A DNA stretch of 64,000 nt, taken from the NCBI RefSeq assembly GCF_030272615.1, contig NW_026729138.1:62001-126000 (forward strand). Reading direction: 5' to 3'. Below, in pieces: positions 1-13,753 of this stretch. A model generated the notes under the pieces. That model saw only the letters and a program-made list of their open reading frames with translations. It made no database searches and was not told the DNA's origin. The position numbers and the translations under genes are program-made. The stretch's first letter is position 1. Every line of letters starts with the position of its first letter. The stretch comes from Cryptomeria japonica (taxonomy: Eukaryota; Streptophyta; Pinopsida; Cupressales; Cupressaceae).

Positions 1-759
1 CAAGTGCACATAGAAGATAGCATAGACAATCTTCCTCCAAGTTTGAGATGGCTAAAGGTGGATTCTTGTTCCTTTCCGAAGACAATGCACAGCTCGATTT
101 TGTTCGAGGAAGTAATTTTAGCAATGAAGAATAAATTTACCTCTGTTGTGGACAGCTTACCGCAATTGAGGATCATGGACTTGACTGGCTGCAGATCCTT
201 ACAAAACCTCCCTGACAGCATTGGTCATTTGTCACATTTGCAGTCCTTGAATTTGTCTGAATGTCAGAAGTTGGATTGTCTTCCTAACACCATTTCCAAC
301 CTCTCACAACTGCTATACTTGAATTTGAGTTACTGTGAAAACTTACTATACCTTCCTGACAGCATTGGAAACTTGTCACAGCTACAGTACTTGAACTTAA
401 CTTGTTGTAGAATCTTAATTGAACTTCCTGACAGCATTGGCAAGCTATCACAGCTGAAGGAATTAAGTCTGAGCTGGAGCGAAAAATTGGAGAGCCTTCC
501 AAAAAGCATTAGCAATTTGTCAAAGCTGGAAATGTTGGATATGCTGAGGTGTCATACCGCATGGAAGTCAATTCCTTATTCCATTTTGATCCTGCCAGAA
601 CTATGCCTCTTAGGATTACCTACCCGGGTGATGGAGTGGCGATGGTGTAAACCAAGTCTAACAGAGAATCAAGATCAAACAGAGGAGTGGACTACTCCAA
701 AGTTTAGAGAACCCATGACAGAATTTAGGGCAACCTTAGCTCCGGAATGCCGTAAGTAA
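1..759 (+). CDS. TIR-NB-LRR resistance protein, 3' end of an upstream copy (LRR region only)
   Basis: The frame is open from base 1 to the TAA at 757-759 and encodes the last 252 residues of a plant TIR-NB-LRR immune receptor. The 5' part lies outside the window. The residues form leucine-rich repeats of about 24 residues with the pattern LPDSIGxLSxLxxLNLSxC, followed by a short hydrophilic tail. The nucleotide sequence matches the end of the gene at 46232-48146 base for base as far as I compared it, so this is a second copy 47,387 bp upstream. In this family the LRRs sense effectors or hold the receptor inactive. The last codons overlap a good splice donor (CC|GTAAGT at 751-752), so a spliced C-terminal extension is possible. 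Whether this copy also has the TIR nonsense codon seen in the downstream copy cannot be seen here. Confidence 0.9.
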   Translation, partial: QVHIEDSIDNLPPSLRWLKVDSCSFPKTMHSSILFEEVILAMKNKFTSVVDSLPQLRIMDLTGCRSLQNLPDSIGHLSHLQSLNLSECQKLDCLPNTISNLSQLLYLNLSYCENLLYLPDSIGNLSQLQYLNLTCCRILIELPDSIGKLSQLKELSLSWSEKLESLPKSISNLSKLEMLDMLRCHTAWKSIPYSILILPELCLLGLPTRVMEWRWCKPSLTENQDQTEEWTTPKFREPMTEFRATLAPECRK

Positions 760-3705
760 ATGCTAACAGTCAGTTCTTTATAGCCTATCTTATAATTTGA
801 TGGATTGAAATTTTTGCTTTTCTCAATTTGCATGAAATTGTAAAACAATGCACTGCCTGCAAAAATTTATATTGTTTAAACGAAGACCCGTACTCAAGTT
901 GCCAGGCAAAGCAACAAAAGGTAACAAACATATATCGATCGCCTTCAATGGAATTGAATACTTCCTTGTTATCTTTTTTCTTATATTTTATTGGATTGAA
1001 ATCAGCGCTGTTACAATCTCATGAATAAAAATTCATTTGAAAATGCATAGAAGATTAATTAGAATTAGAAATATCTATTTATGTAAATTTTTTTTTAATG
1101 CAATTTTAAACATTTCTTTCACTTCAAAGTTGTTTTACAAAATAGTAACTATCACAAGGTAACCTAACCTTTTTTTTGTACGCCGAGAGGCGAAGAGTTC
1201 CTATACAGTTCCAGCATATTCTGTGTAAACATTAAAGAAAATGGAAACATGATGGAAGACCAAAGACCATAGTGGAAAATTGAACCAAACATATGAAGAG
1301 TCTGCTGTTACAATTTAATTGTTGTAAAGGAGGAAGTGAAGAATATTAAATGCATGCATTCTTGAGGCGTTTCAGCTACGCAACTCTTCACTCATTGTAT
1401 GGGAAGGTTTGCAGCAATAGTCATATGATTTTCTTGAGTAACGTCGATGTAAAATTTTATGATGATAATTATTCACGCTTTCCCCTTTCATTTCAAGTAT
1501 TCATGTTCGTTGTCTGGAGAAGAGTTCGAGGTCATGGTATCTGATATAATAGTGTTTTTTCAAAGGTTTTTTCATACTTTCTTTTTTGGCAGGAAGGTTT
1601 TTGGCTCATGGGATTTGGCACAGGGCTTTGGAAAATTTTGTCTTCTTCCATTGATAGCACCTATGGAGTCTACATTTGAAAATTATCCGATGGGTTTTTT
1701 TGGCAAATTGTCATATGGGCTCTATGCAAAACTGATATTATATGTGTTGTGACCAGAGGTTCTCTTCCCAGGGTTCTTTCCTGTGGTATGCTCTATGAAT
1801 CTTATGTAAAAAATAAAAAATATTAATAAAAAGTTTAGTGGAATAATCCACTTTTATTGAAAAAAAAACAAAACTGATGAAATTTTTTTACGATTTCTAT
1901 ATGAAGAATTGCATTTGTTGCATCAAGCAACTAATGCAAAATAGTGTTAAGGAGACCTAGGGTTTTCATTACCAATGAGAATATGATTGTCTTGGAAGAG
2001 TGAATCTACAACAATGTGTTTAACGAGAATATTCATTTACAGGTATCCGTACTTGGCATAGTTGTTCAAATGGTGACTGCAACATTTGGATTTGTGCTAT
2101 TGATTATATTTAGATGAACAAATTTGCCATCCATCTGTTTATTAGGTTAGTACTATAACATTTTAAAATTCTTATTCCATCATTTCTAGAAGCTCCATCT
2201 CCTGTAACCTGCTCCATGTCTTTAGTACTCTTAATGAAGTCTTTATTGGGTTCCAGTATCCAACAAAAAAAAGTTCATCTTTGTATTCACTGCCTTAGAT
2301 TAGCATGCAGAGTAGTGGTGTTCTCATATCCTTCGATTGATAAGCATTGTGGCAGCCCAAAATACTTCAATGCAACTGCTAAAATCATTATCACCATTTC
2401 ATTGCCGTTACAAAGGGAGATCTGCATAGCTATCATTATAAGAACTTTACCTCTCTGCTTTTGATTTAAAAATTTAACAAACTTGTATGAAAACTTGAAG
2501 ACGTTATTAGCAAACATTGTTCTTAATTCATGTATCATAGATTGTAGCAAAGTACAATATCATATAAAATTTATTAATATGCCCAGATTCAAGTAACTGC
2601 TCACTGTACACAAAATTTTGCAGAATGATTGGTTGAAAATTTGCTGACTGACAATTGTACTACTGGAAATTTGGTTACACAGTCTAATGCAAAATGCAAA
2701 ATTTAATTTAAGAACAATAATACATTATGTACTTAGCAGGGTTCTTGGTAGATAGATTAAAATGCGAGGACCATCGTTGGAAGTATTTTGCTCCACTTGT
2801 CATTCATTCATTTCCAATAGACATCCATTTGTAATCCACATTCAATATCAGGCATCTATCTTTGATAAAAATATAGAAAGGTTTCATAAATACATTTAAA
2901 TTAAAATTTATATCTAGATTTAAATTTAAATTTAAATTTAAAATGATTGATGATTCATTTAACTATTTAAAAAAAAAAATAGTTTAATTTGAAAATTTAA
3001 ATGATTTCCATGCAAAATAGAAGAATTTTTTTAGAAATTTTTTATTTATATTTGAACTTTAATTTTAAATTTATCATTTAAATATTTTTAAAATAGAATT
3101 TATATAATTTTAGAATTTCAATTGATTTGCATCCAAAAAAAAGAAAAAGAAAAGTTCAATAGAAATATTACTTATGTAGTTAGATTGATCTATATTTTTA
3201 AAAATTTCACAACTAAAAGGATAAGGCATTTTGTTTCTATTAATGCCTACAAAAGTGTAAAAGCAAAAATTTTAAAAGAGAAGGAAGGAAAGAATCTTAA
3301 TTTTCAATTTAGAAAGATCAAAGCTATTTTCTATGTTTCTAAATCTTAAACACAAAAATATAATGTTTCTAAATTTGAAAATAAAAAATACAATTGCATG
3401 CCCACATTAATATTTCAAAAAAAAAAATGTAGTCTGTTATTTTCAATTTAGAAATGTAAAACAAAAATTAATGTTTGGAAATTTCAATCATAAAAATATA
3501 ATGTTTCTAAATTCAAAAAAAAAAATTACATATCTACAAAAATATTTTAAAAATACAATATAATATTTAATATATAAAATATTTATTATTAGAAGTTTCT
3601 AATTTATCATATAGATGGGATTTTTTCTATTTATATTCTATTGATGTTAGTTGAGTTGCACAAATATTTCAAAAATAATATATTATTTTTTATTTTTTAT
3701 TTAAA
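760..3705. other. AT-rich 3' flank of the TIR-NB-LRR copy, no gene recognised
   Basis: No convincing protein is encoded here. Small open frames are short and look random. An AATAAA-type stretch near 1810-1835 could serve as a polyadenylation region if the transcript continues past the stop. At 2042-2116 a good acceptor (TTTACAG) precedes an open frame encoding 24 mostly hydrophobic residues and then TGA, which could be a C-terminal exon but is weakly supported. From about 2900 the sequence becomes very AT-rich. The segment 3300-3700 resembles diverged copies near 9060-9160 (same orientation) and 7440-7700 (inverted), so it belongs to a dispersed AT-rich repeat. Confidence 0.5.
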
Positions 3706-3892
3706 ACTAGCTTACATATATTTGATTTTAATCAAATATATATATATAATACGCCAGAGATATCCTTATCTAGGTGCCTATTAGAGTTCAGGTATAAAAA
3801 TAGGTGCCTAGATAAGGATATCTCTTGGCGTATTATATATATATTTGATTAAAATCAAATATTTGATTAAAATCAAATACATGTAAGCTAGT
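3706..3892. repeat. 187-bp terminal hairpin of the telomere-like element
   Basis: The two halves pair almost perfectly. ACTAGCTTACATATATTTGA with the following AT tract and GCCAGAGATATCCTTATCTA pairs with the reverse complement ending in ATGTAAGCTAGT, around a loop near 3785-3798. This may be a MITE, or the terminal hairpin of the larger element. A shortened equivalent with the same ends sits at the opposite terminus (13754-13813). Confidence 0.75.
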
Positions 3893-4204
3893 AGCAGTTG
3901 TGGCAACATGGGAAACAATAAAAAAATTCAAAATAGAACTATATAATATTATATTATTAATGTTTGTTGCAATAATATGTAATATTGTTATTGCAATTAT
4001 TATTATTATTTTCTATTTATTTGTACTAAAATAAATTATATTATAATATTATTATATTATTATGTAGAGATATATGAAATTTTAAATATCTATTTCGATT
4101 ATTTTATATAATATAATTGTGTTGCAAGATCAAAGCAAATACTAAAATTTAAGATAATATAAAACTTTATTTAATGATAATATAAAACTTTATTTAATCG
4201 CAAG

Positions 4205-6725
4205 TATCATGGTTATGATTAGCATTAGGGTTAACGTTAGTGTTATGGTTAGGGTTAAGGTTTACATCATGGTTCAGGTTAGATTTATGATTAGGGTTAG
4301 GGTTATGATAATGGTTAGGGTTAGCATCAACGTTAGGGTTTGGTTTTGGTTTAGGATTATGGTTATCTTTAAAGTTTAGGATTATAATTAGGATTATGGT
4401 TAGGGTTAGGGTTAGGGTTATAGTTTAATATTAGGGTTAAATTTATGGTTAAGGTTACGGTTTAGTGTCAGGCTTACAATTATAACTGGGGGTATAGTTA
4501 GGATTACAATTTGGTTTATGGTTATGTTTTGGATTGGGGTTAAGGTTCATATTATGGCCAGGGTTAAGGTTTATATTATGGTTAGCATTATGATTAGGGT
4601 TAGGGATTAAGGTTAGGAATATGATAATAGTTAGGGTGTATATAATGGTTAGGGTTAGCATCAAGTTTTGGTTTTGGTATAGGACCATGGTTAGGGTTAA
4701 GGTTAGAATTAGGGTTAGAATTATAATTAGGATTAGGGTTAGGGTTAGGGTTAAGATTGCAATGGAAGATAGTATGTGATGATAGCTATAAGAGTTAGGG
4801 TTTTGGTTAGGATTAGGGTTGTTAGGGTTAGGGTCTAGATTAGAGGGACTTGTAGAATTATTGATAAAATAATCCTTATAATTGGTTTTAGTTAACAATT
4901 AGAGTTATTATTGTAGGATAATGCTTTGGGTAAGGGTTCAAGTTCAATTAGAATCAGTTATTTAATAAATATTTTTATTAAAATAAATTATATTATATAT
5001 TACATGGAGATATATGAAATTTTATATATCTATTTAGACTATTTTTAATAATATATATTTGTTCCAAGATCAAAGCAAATACTCAACTCTAAGATATATT
5101 AAACTTTATTTAACGACAAGTATTATGGTTATGGTGAGGGTTTACATCACAATTGAATGTAGTGTTAGACTTAGGTTTAGGTTTTAGGGTCAGGGCTTAG
5201 GATTATGGTTAGGGTTAGTGTTTACATCATAATTACAGTTAGGGTTAGTGTTTTGGTTCTGGTTAGCATTTAGGGTTAGGATTAGTATTATGGTTATGCT
5301 TATGGTAAGGATTATGGTTAGGGTCATGGTTTAAATCTTGGTTGGGATTAGGGTTAGAATCATGGTTAGGTTTAGGGTTAAGGGTTATGGTTAGGATTAT
5401 GGGTAGGATTAGGATTTACATAATGGCTAGGGTTAGGGTTGGGATTATGGTTTAGGTTTACATCATGGTTAAGGTTTAGAATTACATCATGGTTAGGGTT
5501 ATATTATGATTAAGATTATTAGGGTCATGATTGGGATTATGGTTATAGTTAAGATTATTATTAGTGTCAATGTTAAGACTAATGGTTAGGGTTAGTATTG
5601 TGGTTAGTGCTTACATCATGGTTAGGGTTAATGTTTACATCATGGTTGAATCTAGTATTAGGTTTAGGGTTAGGTTTACAATTATGGATAGGATTAGGTT
5701 TTAGAGTGAGGGCTTAGGATTATGGTTAGGATTAGGGTTTACATCATAATTAGGATAAGGGTTAGGATTATGGTTTTATTATCATTTAGGGTTAGGATTA
5801 GTAAATTATGCTTATGATTATGATTATAGTTAGGGTTTAATGTTATGGTAAGGATTACAGTTAGGGTTATGGTTTATATCTTGGTTGGCTTTATGGTTAG
5901 AATCATGGTTAGGTTTAGGTTTTAAGGTTATGGTTAGGATTATGGGAAGGATTAAGATTTATATAATGGTTACGGTTAGGGTTAGGATTAAGGTTCAAGT
6001 TTAGGTCATGGTTAGGGTTAAGAATTACATCATGGTTAGGGTTATATTAGGATTAAGATTATTAGGGTTATGATTGGGATTATGGATATAGTTAGGATTA
6101 TTATTAGGGTTAGTGTTAAGATTAATTATTAGAGTTAGGATTATGGTTAGGATTTACATCATGGTTAGGGTTAGGGTTAAGGATATAGATTATGGTAAGG
6201 GTTAAGGTTTACATAATGGTTAGGGGTAGGGTTTACATCATGGTTGTATGTAATGTCAGGTTTAGGGTTAGGGATACATTTATGATTAGGGTTAGGTTTT
6301 AGGGTCGGGACTTAAGATTGTGGTTAGGTTTAGTGTTTATATCATGGTTAGTGTTATGGTTTTGGTGAGCATTTACGGTTAGGAATAGTATAATGGTTAA
6401 GGTTTACATCATGGTTAGGGGTAGTATTAGGTTTAAGGTTAGGGTTTAATTTTGTTTAGAGTTGGGGTTATGGCTCAATTTGGTTTATGGTTCAATTGGG
6501 TTAGGAAATCAATTTTAGGAAATCAACTTTAATTATTTATAGGAAATCAATTTTAATTAGGATTAGGGTCCAGCTAGGGTCACTTTTAATTCTATGGTTA
6601 GAGTTAAGTTTAGGGTTCAAGTTCTAGGTAGTGTTTAATTATAAGGTTAGAGTTAAGTTTAGGTTTAGGTTTCAATTATGGTAATATTAAGCTTAGGATT
6701 GGTATTATGCTACAATTAGGGTTAA
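4205..6725 (+). repeat. Degenerate TTAGGG-like array, G-rich strand on plus (left arm)
   Basis: About 2.5 kb is composed mainly of six-base steps TTAGGG, TTATGG and TTAGGA, with interspersed TTACATCATGG blocks. Short runs of pure GGTTAGGGTTAGGG occur (for example near 4400 and 4735). The register is mainly the hexamer, not the usual plant heptamer TTTAGGG, although TTTAGGG occurs sporadically. The open frames across it, rich in Asn-Pro or Thr-Leu, are by-products of the repeat. Confidence 0.85.
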
Positions 6726-9467
6726 TATTATAATATTATGCATTGATAAAATTTATTATCTATTTCTTATGAAATATTAATGAAAATCTTCATTATTATA
6801 TAAAAAAATTTCAATACTTCTATAAAATAAATACCTTTAAACATTGTTCTAATAAAATTAAGACATTTTAAAATAGCTTAAAGTTTTGTATAATTGAAAA
6901 GTAATTGATATTATTTAAATTTGATTTGCAATGTAGATAATGATATGCATAAACATTCCCCATCCATCAAAATGCATATTTGGTTGATAAAAACAATCAT
7001 TTTTGTAAATCAAGCAAATCTAGATCATTCTTGAATCCATAAATCACAAGTTCCTTATATTTGATTCATTGCTTGATTTGCAAAGTTTGTAATTCTTAAA
7101 GTGCATATTTTTAATTTAGATACACTTTTATATGCATTTGAAATACTTTTATAGATTAATTAGTTTATTTTTTGATTGAATGTCAATATATGCAAGCCTT
7201 TGTAGAGAGGGGCTCAAGCATATACCTCTTAAAGCATGTTTTGTGTACCATACAAACTACTTACTCTAAAGAAGAAGGCATAAATCCTAAACTAAAATAG
7301 ATTTATTTTGTCAATGGTAACGTTGTACAACTGGAATAGGAGAACTAATTTTCTTTATATGAATTTGAAAATTAAAAGTTGCTTAATCAAATTTTGGAAG
7401 TAATAAAATTTCAATTTTTACATTATATTAAAACTCAACTAAGAGATAAATCAAATATAAATAGAAAATTCACATCTACATGATAAATTATAAATTATTT
7501 TGTTAAATTAGAAACATTATAACTTTATGATTAAAATTGAGAAACAATTTTTTTTATTTTTATCTTTCTAAAAACTAAAAATTATATATTATTTTTGAAA
7601 TATTTGTGTAGCATGTAATTTTGATTTTTTGAATTTAGAAACATTATATGTTTATGTTTGAGAATTAGAAATATAGAAAATTAAGATTATTTCTTTCCTT
7701 TTCCTATCAAAATATTGCACTTATTTTTCTATTAAAATATTCCTTTTATTTTTATTATTGAAAAAATAAAGATCTAAATAAAAGTTGATGATATCTTAAT
7801 AGAGTGCTACTAAGAATGCATTGGTTTAATATTGAATATATATCCTCTCCCACTCTTGCTCCAAGTATGAACATTATTTTTTGAAACTTGTAAATGAACA
7901 TTATAATATGATATCTAATGAACCTGGGAGACTAATAAAATAGCCTACCTACACACTACTAAGATCCAGAATTATAATTATTTTTTGAAACTCGTAGAGA
8001 CATTATTTTTAGATAATACAAAAAAAAAATTATTTTTTGAAACTAGTAGAGACATTATTTTCAGATAATACAAAAAAAATCTTAAGATAAAGAAAAGAGC
8101 TTTAAAATCTAGAAAGAAAATAAAAGCTTGGAAATAGAAAAAACTAACAAAAAATTAAAATGAGGTATACCTGATCTGGGTGAAACTCCAAGTTTTCTAC
8201 AGAGTAGAAACACAAAAAAGTTTCGGTGCAGAAGAGAAGAAAATATAGTCCTTTAAGTGTCAGAAACAAAGAGATTACAATGTTCATTAAAGCAATCTAG
8301 ATTACCCTTAATATCTCTTTTTTATTCACCTTCGGTTCTTCCTCAATTAATCTTCGCTCTCCTAGGATAAAAGCCTCATTTTTCTTGTAGATACTCCATG
8401 TCTGTATACAAATCAAAGGCTTCATTAGAAGGTCATTTAGATAGTCATTCAAATGAGAGCGAGTTCTATGTAGCAATAATTTTGTACAAAATAAAACCAA
8501 ACAAAGAAATGTAAAATGAAAAACTACGTACCAATTCCAGAAGCCTATCTTGATATGTTTCCTAATTATGCAAAACATAAAATGGTAGCTTTCAATTTGT
8601 TCTTATGTGAATCTGTTGTAAACCCAATTGGCAATCATATTAAATGCGTAGTCCTCTAGTTTGGAAAGGATTTGTTTCTTTTTAAAGCTATTGGGAGTGG
8701 AGAAATTGAAACACTTGCCCAAACACATCCAGTGATGGAGAATATAAATTAAATCAGAATGCATATGGCTTTGTAACTGACTCTTTGCAATTCCACAAGT
8801 TTCATATTTTTTCATTTATGTTTTGTAACTGTTTCCAAATCATCAGTTTTCTTTAGTGTTTATATAGAATATTCTATTTTTATTCTATCCTTCATTCCCC
8901 CTGCTGTGACTATATAGGAACGCCTCTCAACGTAAATATCAATAAATATCTATATTAATAATTTTAATCATAAATTAAATTAGCTTTATAGTTTTATTAT
9001 AATCCTTCCAATATGATACCTTTGGAAAGAAGTTAGATTCAATATAATGTATTTAAAATTTCTAATTTATCATATAGATATGACTTTTCTATTTATATTT
9101 ACACAAATATTTCAAAAATAATAAATAATTTTTTAATTTAGAAAGATCAATAAGAATTTCTATGTTAATAATTTTAATCATAAACTCAATTTGGACTTAT
9201 AATTTTATTCTAATCCTACCAATATGATAGCTTTGGTTATATTGAGCATGAAAGTTAGATTCAATTATAATGTATTCATTTAAAATAATTTGATTGGATG
9301 TCTTTACATTGTGGGTTTCATGGTAAATTAAACAATAAGTTATTTTTGGTTGAGTTGTGTTTGACTCCTACATGGGAGGTATACTTTTACTCTAAATTCT
9401 CTTTCCTAAATATATTTTCTATTAAGCATAAAATATATTTAATTTGTATGTTTTAAATAGTCATTGT
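6726..9467. other. AT-rich centre of the telomere-like element, no gene recognised
   Basis: This spacer separates the two oppositely oriented arrays. It holds diverged copies of an AT-rich repeat: 7440-7700 matches 9057-9160 and 3300-3700, in inverted orientation (shared features include ACAAATATTTCAAAAATAAT and TTTATCATATAGAT). The small open frames at 8297-8578 and 8603-8815 on the minus strand resemble nothing I recognise and are probably chance. Confidence 0.5.
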
Positions 9468-12400
9468 TATGGTTAAGATCAAAATTTAACACTAACCCTA
9501 ACCTTAGCTAATTGAAATGTTATTGAATTGTAATACTAACCCTAATTGAAATTAATTGAATTGTAATACTAAATAGATCTTTATTCAATAATCAAACCCT
9601 AACCCTAATTGAACCCTAATCATAATTAAATTACAACCCTAACCTTAAGCCAAATGTAATTGAATCATAACCCTAATTCTAACCCTGATTGAATTATATT
9701 ACTAACTGTAACTATAACTAAATCCTTACCATGTAATCAAACCTTAAGCTTCATATATCTCTAATCTAGAGCTAATTAAATCCTAACCCTAATTAAACCA
9801 TAACCCTAATTAAACCTTAGGCCCAACCTTAAACTATAGCCCAAACCCTAACCCTAACCACAAGCTTTATCCTAGAATAATAACTTTAATGATAACCTAA
9901 TCTTTATGATAACCCTAATTTAACCTTAATGGAACCCTAACCGTAATTAAATTATAGCCCAAACTTTAAGCCTAATGTAATTGAATCATAACCCTAATTC
10001 TAACCCTAATTGAATTATAATACTAATGCTAACTATAACTAAATCCTTACCATGTAATCAAACCTTAACCTTCATATATCCCTAATCTAGATATAATTGA
10101 ATCTTAACCCTAATTAAATCTTTGTACTAACATAACATAACCCTAATCAAGTAAAACTTTTGGTTTCGGGTCCAAGTAAAACCCGTTTACCTTTAGAAAA
10201 AACATAACCCTAATCAAACCTTATCCCCAACCTTAAACTATAGCCCAAACCCTAACCCTAACCCCAAGCTTTATCCTAGAATGGTAACTTTAATCATAAC
10301 CTAATCTTTACCATAACCCTAATCTAAACCTAAAAACAACCTAACCCTAAAATTAATCCTAACCTTAATAAAACCATATCTTTAACAAAAATCTAGAAAC
10401 CCTAAGGTATTGTTAACCCTAAACTTAACCTAACACCTAATTAAACCTTTATGCTAATGAAACCCATAACTTGACCCCATCCTTAATTAAATGGTATGCT
10501 TAACACTAATTAATTGTTATCCCTAACCTTAAAATCAAGATTCATTATAAAGTCCTAACAACATATTTTATCCTCAACCCTAACCCTATCCGAATCTTAA
10601 CACTATTTATAACCCTAATTGATTTTATAACCCTAAGCCTATCTAAATCTTAACACTATTTATAACCCTAACCCTAAACATGATATTAAAAATAACATTA
10701 ATCCTGACACTAACCCTTAACCCTAGCCCTAACCATGATGTAAACCCTAACCCTAGCCATAATTCAAATCATAACTGTAACCTTAAGCCTAATCGTAAAC
10801 CTAACCCTAACTGCAACCCAACCATGATGTAAATCATAACCTTAACCATAATCCTAACCATAACTCTAAACCTTAACCCTAACCTAACCATAACCATAAA
10901 CCCTAACCCTAACAATAATATTTAGCCATAACCCTAAAACCTAATCCTAACCATAACCATAACCTTGACCATAACTCGAAACCTATTTATAATCTTAATC
11001 CTAACCTTAAACCCTAACCCTAACCTTAATATTAAACCCTAATCCCAACCATAATCCTCAACCTAACCCTAAGCACATGTGATGTAAATCCTAAACCTAA
11101 ACCTAACCTAAACCCTAACCCTAAACCTAAACCTAACTCTAGCTATGATGTAAACCCTAACCCTAGCCATAATCATATGGCCCTAACCATAATCCTAAAC
11201 CTAACCTTAACCATAACCATAACCCCAAATCATAACCCTAATCATAATCCTTACCGTAACCCTAATCATAACTCTAACCTAGCCACAATCCTAAACCTTA
11301 ACACTAACAATAATTCTACTATAAACTTAACCCTAACCAAAATTAAACTTTATTCCTAATCTATTATTAACCTTAATGTAATGGAACTATAACCCTAATT
11401 CTAACCCTAACTTTGATGTAGACCCTAAATGTAATTGTAACCCTAACCATAAACTTAACCTTAAAACTAAACCCTAACCCTAACCATAATCTTAAACCCT
11501 AACTCTAACCCTAACCCTTAACCTTAATCCCTCTGATTGAATGATAACCCTAAACTCAACTCTAACCATAGATTTGAACCCTAAATAAAACTTGATCCCT
11601 AATCTAACCATTTAATTGAACCGTATTCTTAAACTTAACCCTTTTCCTCAATTGTAACCATAATTGAATCCTAGCCCTAAACTTAACCCTAACCGTAATT
11701 GAACTCTAATCCTAACCCTAATCTTACCCAAACCCTAATCCTAATTGAAGTGTAATACTAATTTAACCCTATAACCCTAATGTAGTTGAATAACAACCCT
11801 AATTCTAACCATAATTATACTCTAGCACTAACTGTAGCTCAACCTTTATAATAACCTAACCTTAAAATTAACCTTAACCGTAATTACTATTTAAACCTTA
11901 TTTTGAACCTCAACCATAACCCTAAAGTGACCTTGATTGTAAATCCAACCTATGCTTGACGTTATCTCCAATCTTTATGCTAACATAACCCATAACCCTA
12001 ATTAAATTATAATGCTAACCTTCAAACAGAGCTCTATTATATAGCCGAAAACCTAACAACATGCTTTATCCTCAAATCCTAACCCTTCCCGAGTCATAAC
12101 ACTTACTAACCTTAATTTATTTATAATTCTAACACTAATCCTAATTAAACCCTATCCCTAACCCTAATACTGATTCTAATTGAACCTCAACCCTTACCCC
12201 AAGCATTATCCTACAATAATAACTCTCTATCATTAACTAAAACAAAATATAACTTTTATTTTATCTATAATACTATAACTCCCTCTAATTTATACTGTAA
12301 CCCCAACCCTAACTTGATAATGACCCAAAACCTAACTTTATATCTAACCCAAAACCTAACCCTAACCCTAACAACCCTGATCCTGACCCAAACCCTAACT

Positions 12401-13555
12401 CTTATATCTATCATCACATACTATCTTTCACTGCAAACCCTAACCCTAACCCTAATCCTAATTATAAGCCTAACCCTAATTTTAATTATAATCACTCATT
12501 ATAATCTTTAAACCTTACCCTAATTATAATCACTAAGACTAACCCCAATACTAACCCTAACTCTATCCCTAATTATAATCCTAACTATAACTCAACCCTA
12601 ACCCTAACCTCAATTTTAATTATAATTATAATCACTAATTATAATCTTTAACCCTCATGCTAATTATAATTATAACCCTAACCCTAACCCTATTCTAGCC
12701 CCAACCCTAATCCCGACCCAAACCCTAACTCTTATAGCTATCATCATGTACTATGTTTAATTACAATCTTAACCCTAACCCTAACCCTAATCATAATTAT
12801 AATTCTAACCATAACCCTAACCCTAATTTTATTTATAATTAATAATTATAATCTTTAACCCTAACCCTAATTACAATCACTAAGATTAACACCAATCCTA
12901 ACCCTTGCCCCAACCCTAACCTAATAATAACCCAAAACCTAACTTTATATCTAACCCAAAACCTAACCCTAACAACCCTAATCCTAAGCCAAACCCTAAC
13001 TCTTATATTTATCATCACATATTATCTTTCATTGCAATCTTAACCCTAACCCTAACCCTAATCCTAATTATAATTCTAACCCTAACCCTAATCCTAACCC
13101 TAATTTAAATTATAATTACTAATTATAATCTTTAAACCTTACCTTAATTATAATCACTAAGACTAACCCCAATACTAACCCTAACCCTGATTATAATTGT
13201 AACCCTAACCCTAATTCTTACCCTAACCCTAATTCTAGCCCTAACCCTAACCCTAATTATAATTCTAACCCTAACCCTAACCCTATTCTAGCCCCAACCC
13301 CAATCCTAACCCAAACCCTAACTCTTATAGCTATCATCACATACTATCTTTAATTGCAATCTTAACCCTAATCCTAATTATAATTCTAACCCTAACCCTA
13401 ACCCTAATTTTATTTATAATTAATAATTATAATCTTTTACCCTAACCCTAATTACAATCACTAAGATTAACCCCAATCCTAACCCCCAACCCTAACCTGA
13501 ATCCTAAGTATAATACTAACCCTCATTATAATTATAACCCTAACGCTCATTACAC
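9468..13555 (-). repeat. Degenerate CCCTAA-like array, G-rich strand on minus (right arm)
   Basis: About 4.1 kb of TAACCC/CCCTAA hexamer steps with variants and AT spacers. It is the inverted counterpart of 4205-6725 and is longer, partly because a block is amplified at 12390-13360. Open frames within it are repeat artefacts. Confidence 0.85.
12390..13360 (-). repeat. Higher-order tandem repeat (about 275-340 bp) inside the right array
   Basis: The non-telomeric marker TATCATCACATACTATCTTT...TTGCAATCTTAACCC occurs near 12407, 12738, 13012 and 13330, each time followed by CCCTAA runs and AATTATAATCACTAAGA. Only one such marker is seen in the left arm (near 4765-4795), so the block was amplified after the arms separated. 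Confidence 0.65.
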
Positions 13556-13616
13556 TCACAACAATATAAATTAATAATAATAATATATTATAATAATATT
13601 ACACAAATGAAAAGAA

Positions 13617-13649
<33 letters not shown>

Positions 13650-13753
13650 TGCAATAATAATATTACAAATTATTGCAACAAACATTAATAATATTATATT
13701 ATATAGTTTTGGTTTGAATTTTTTATTGTTTCCCATGTTGCGTTGCGACTGCT

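Noticed and set aside
4455-4898. 147-residue open frame on the minus strand (and others in the arrays), rich in Asn-Pro and Leu-Thr
   Set aside because: It is a direct translation of the TTAGGG/CCCTAA repeat; similar frames appear wherever the repeat avoids stops. There is no gene-like composition.
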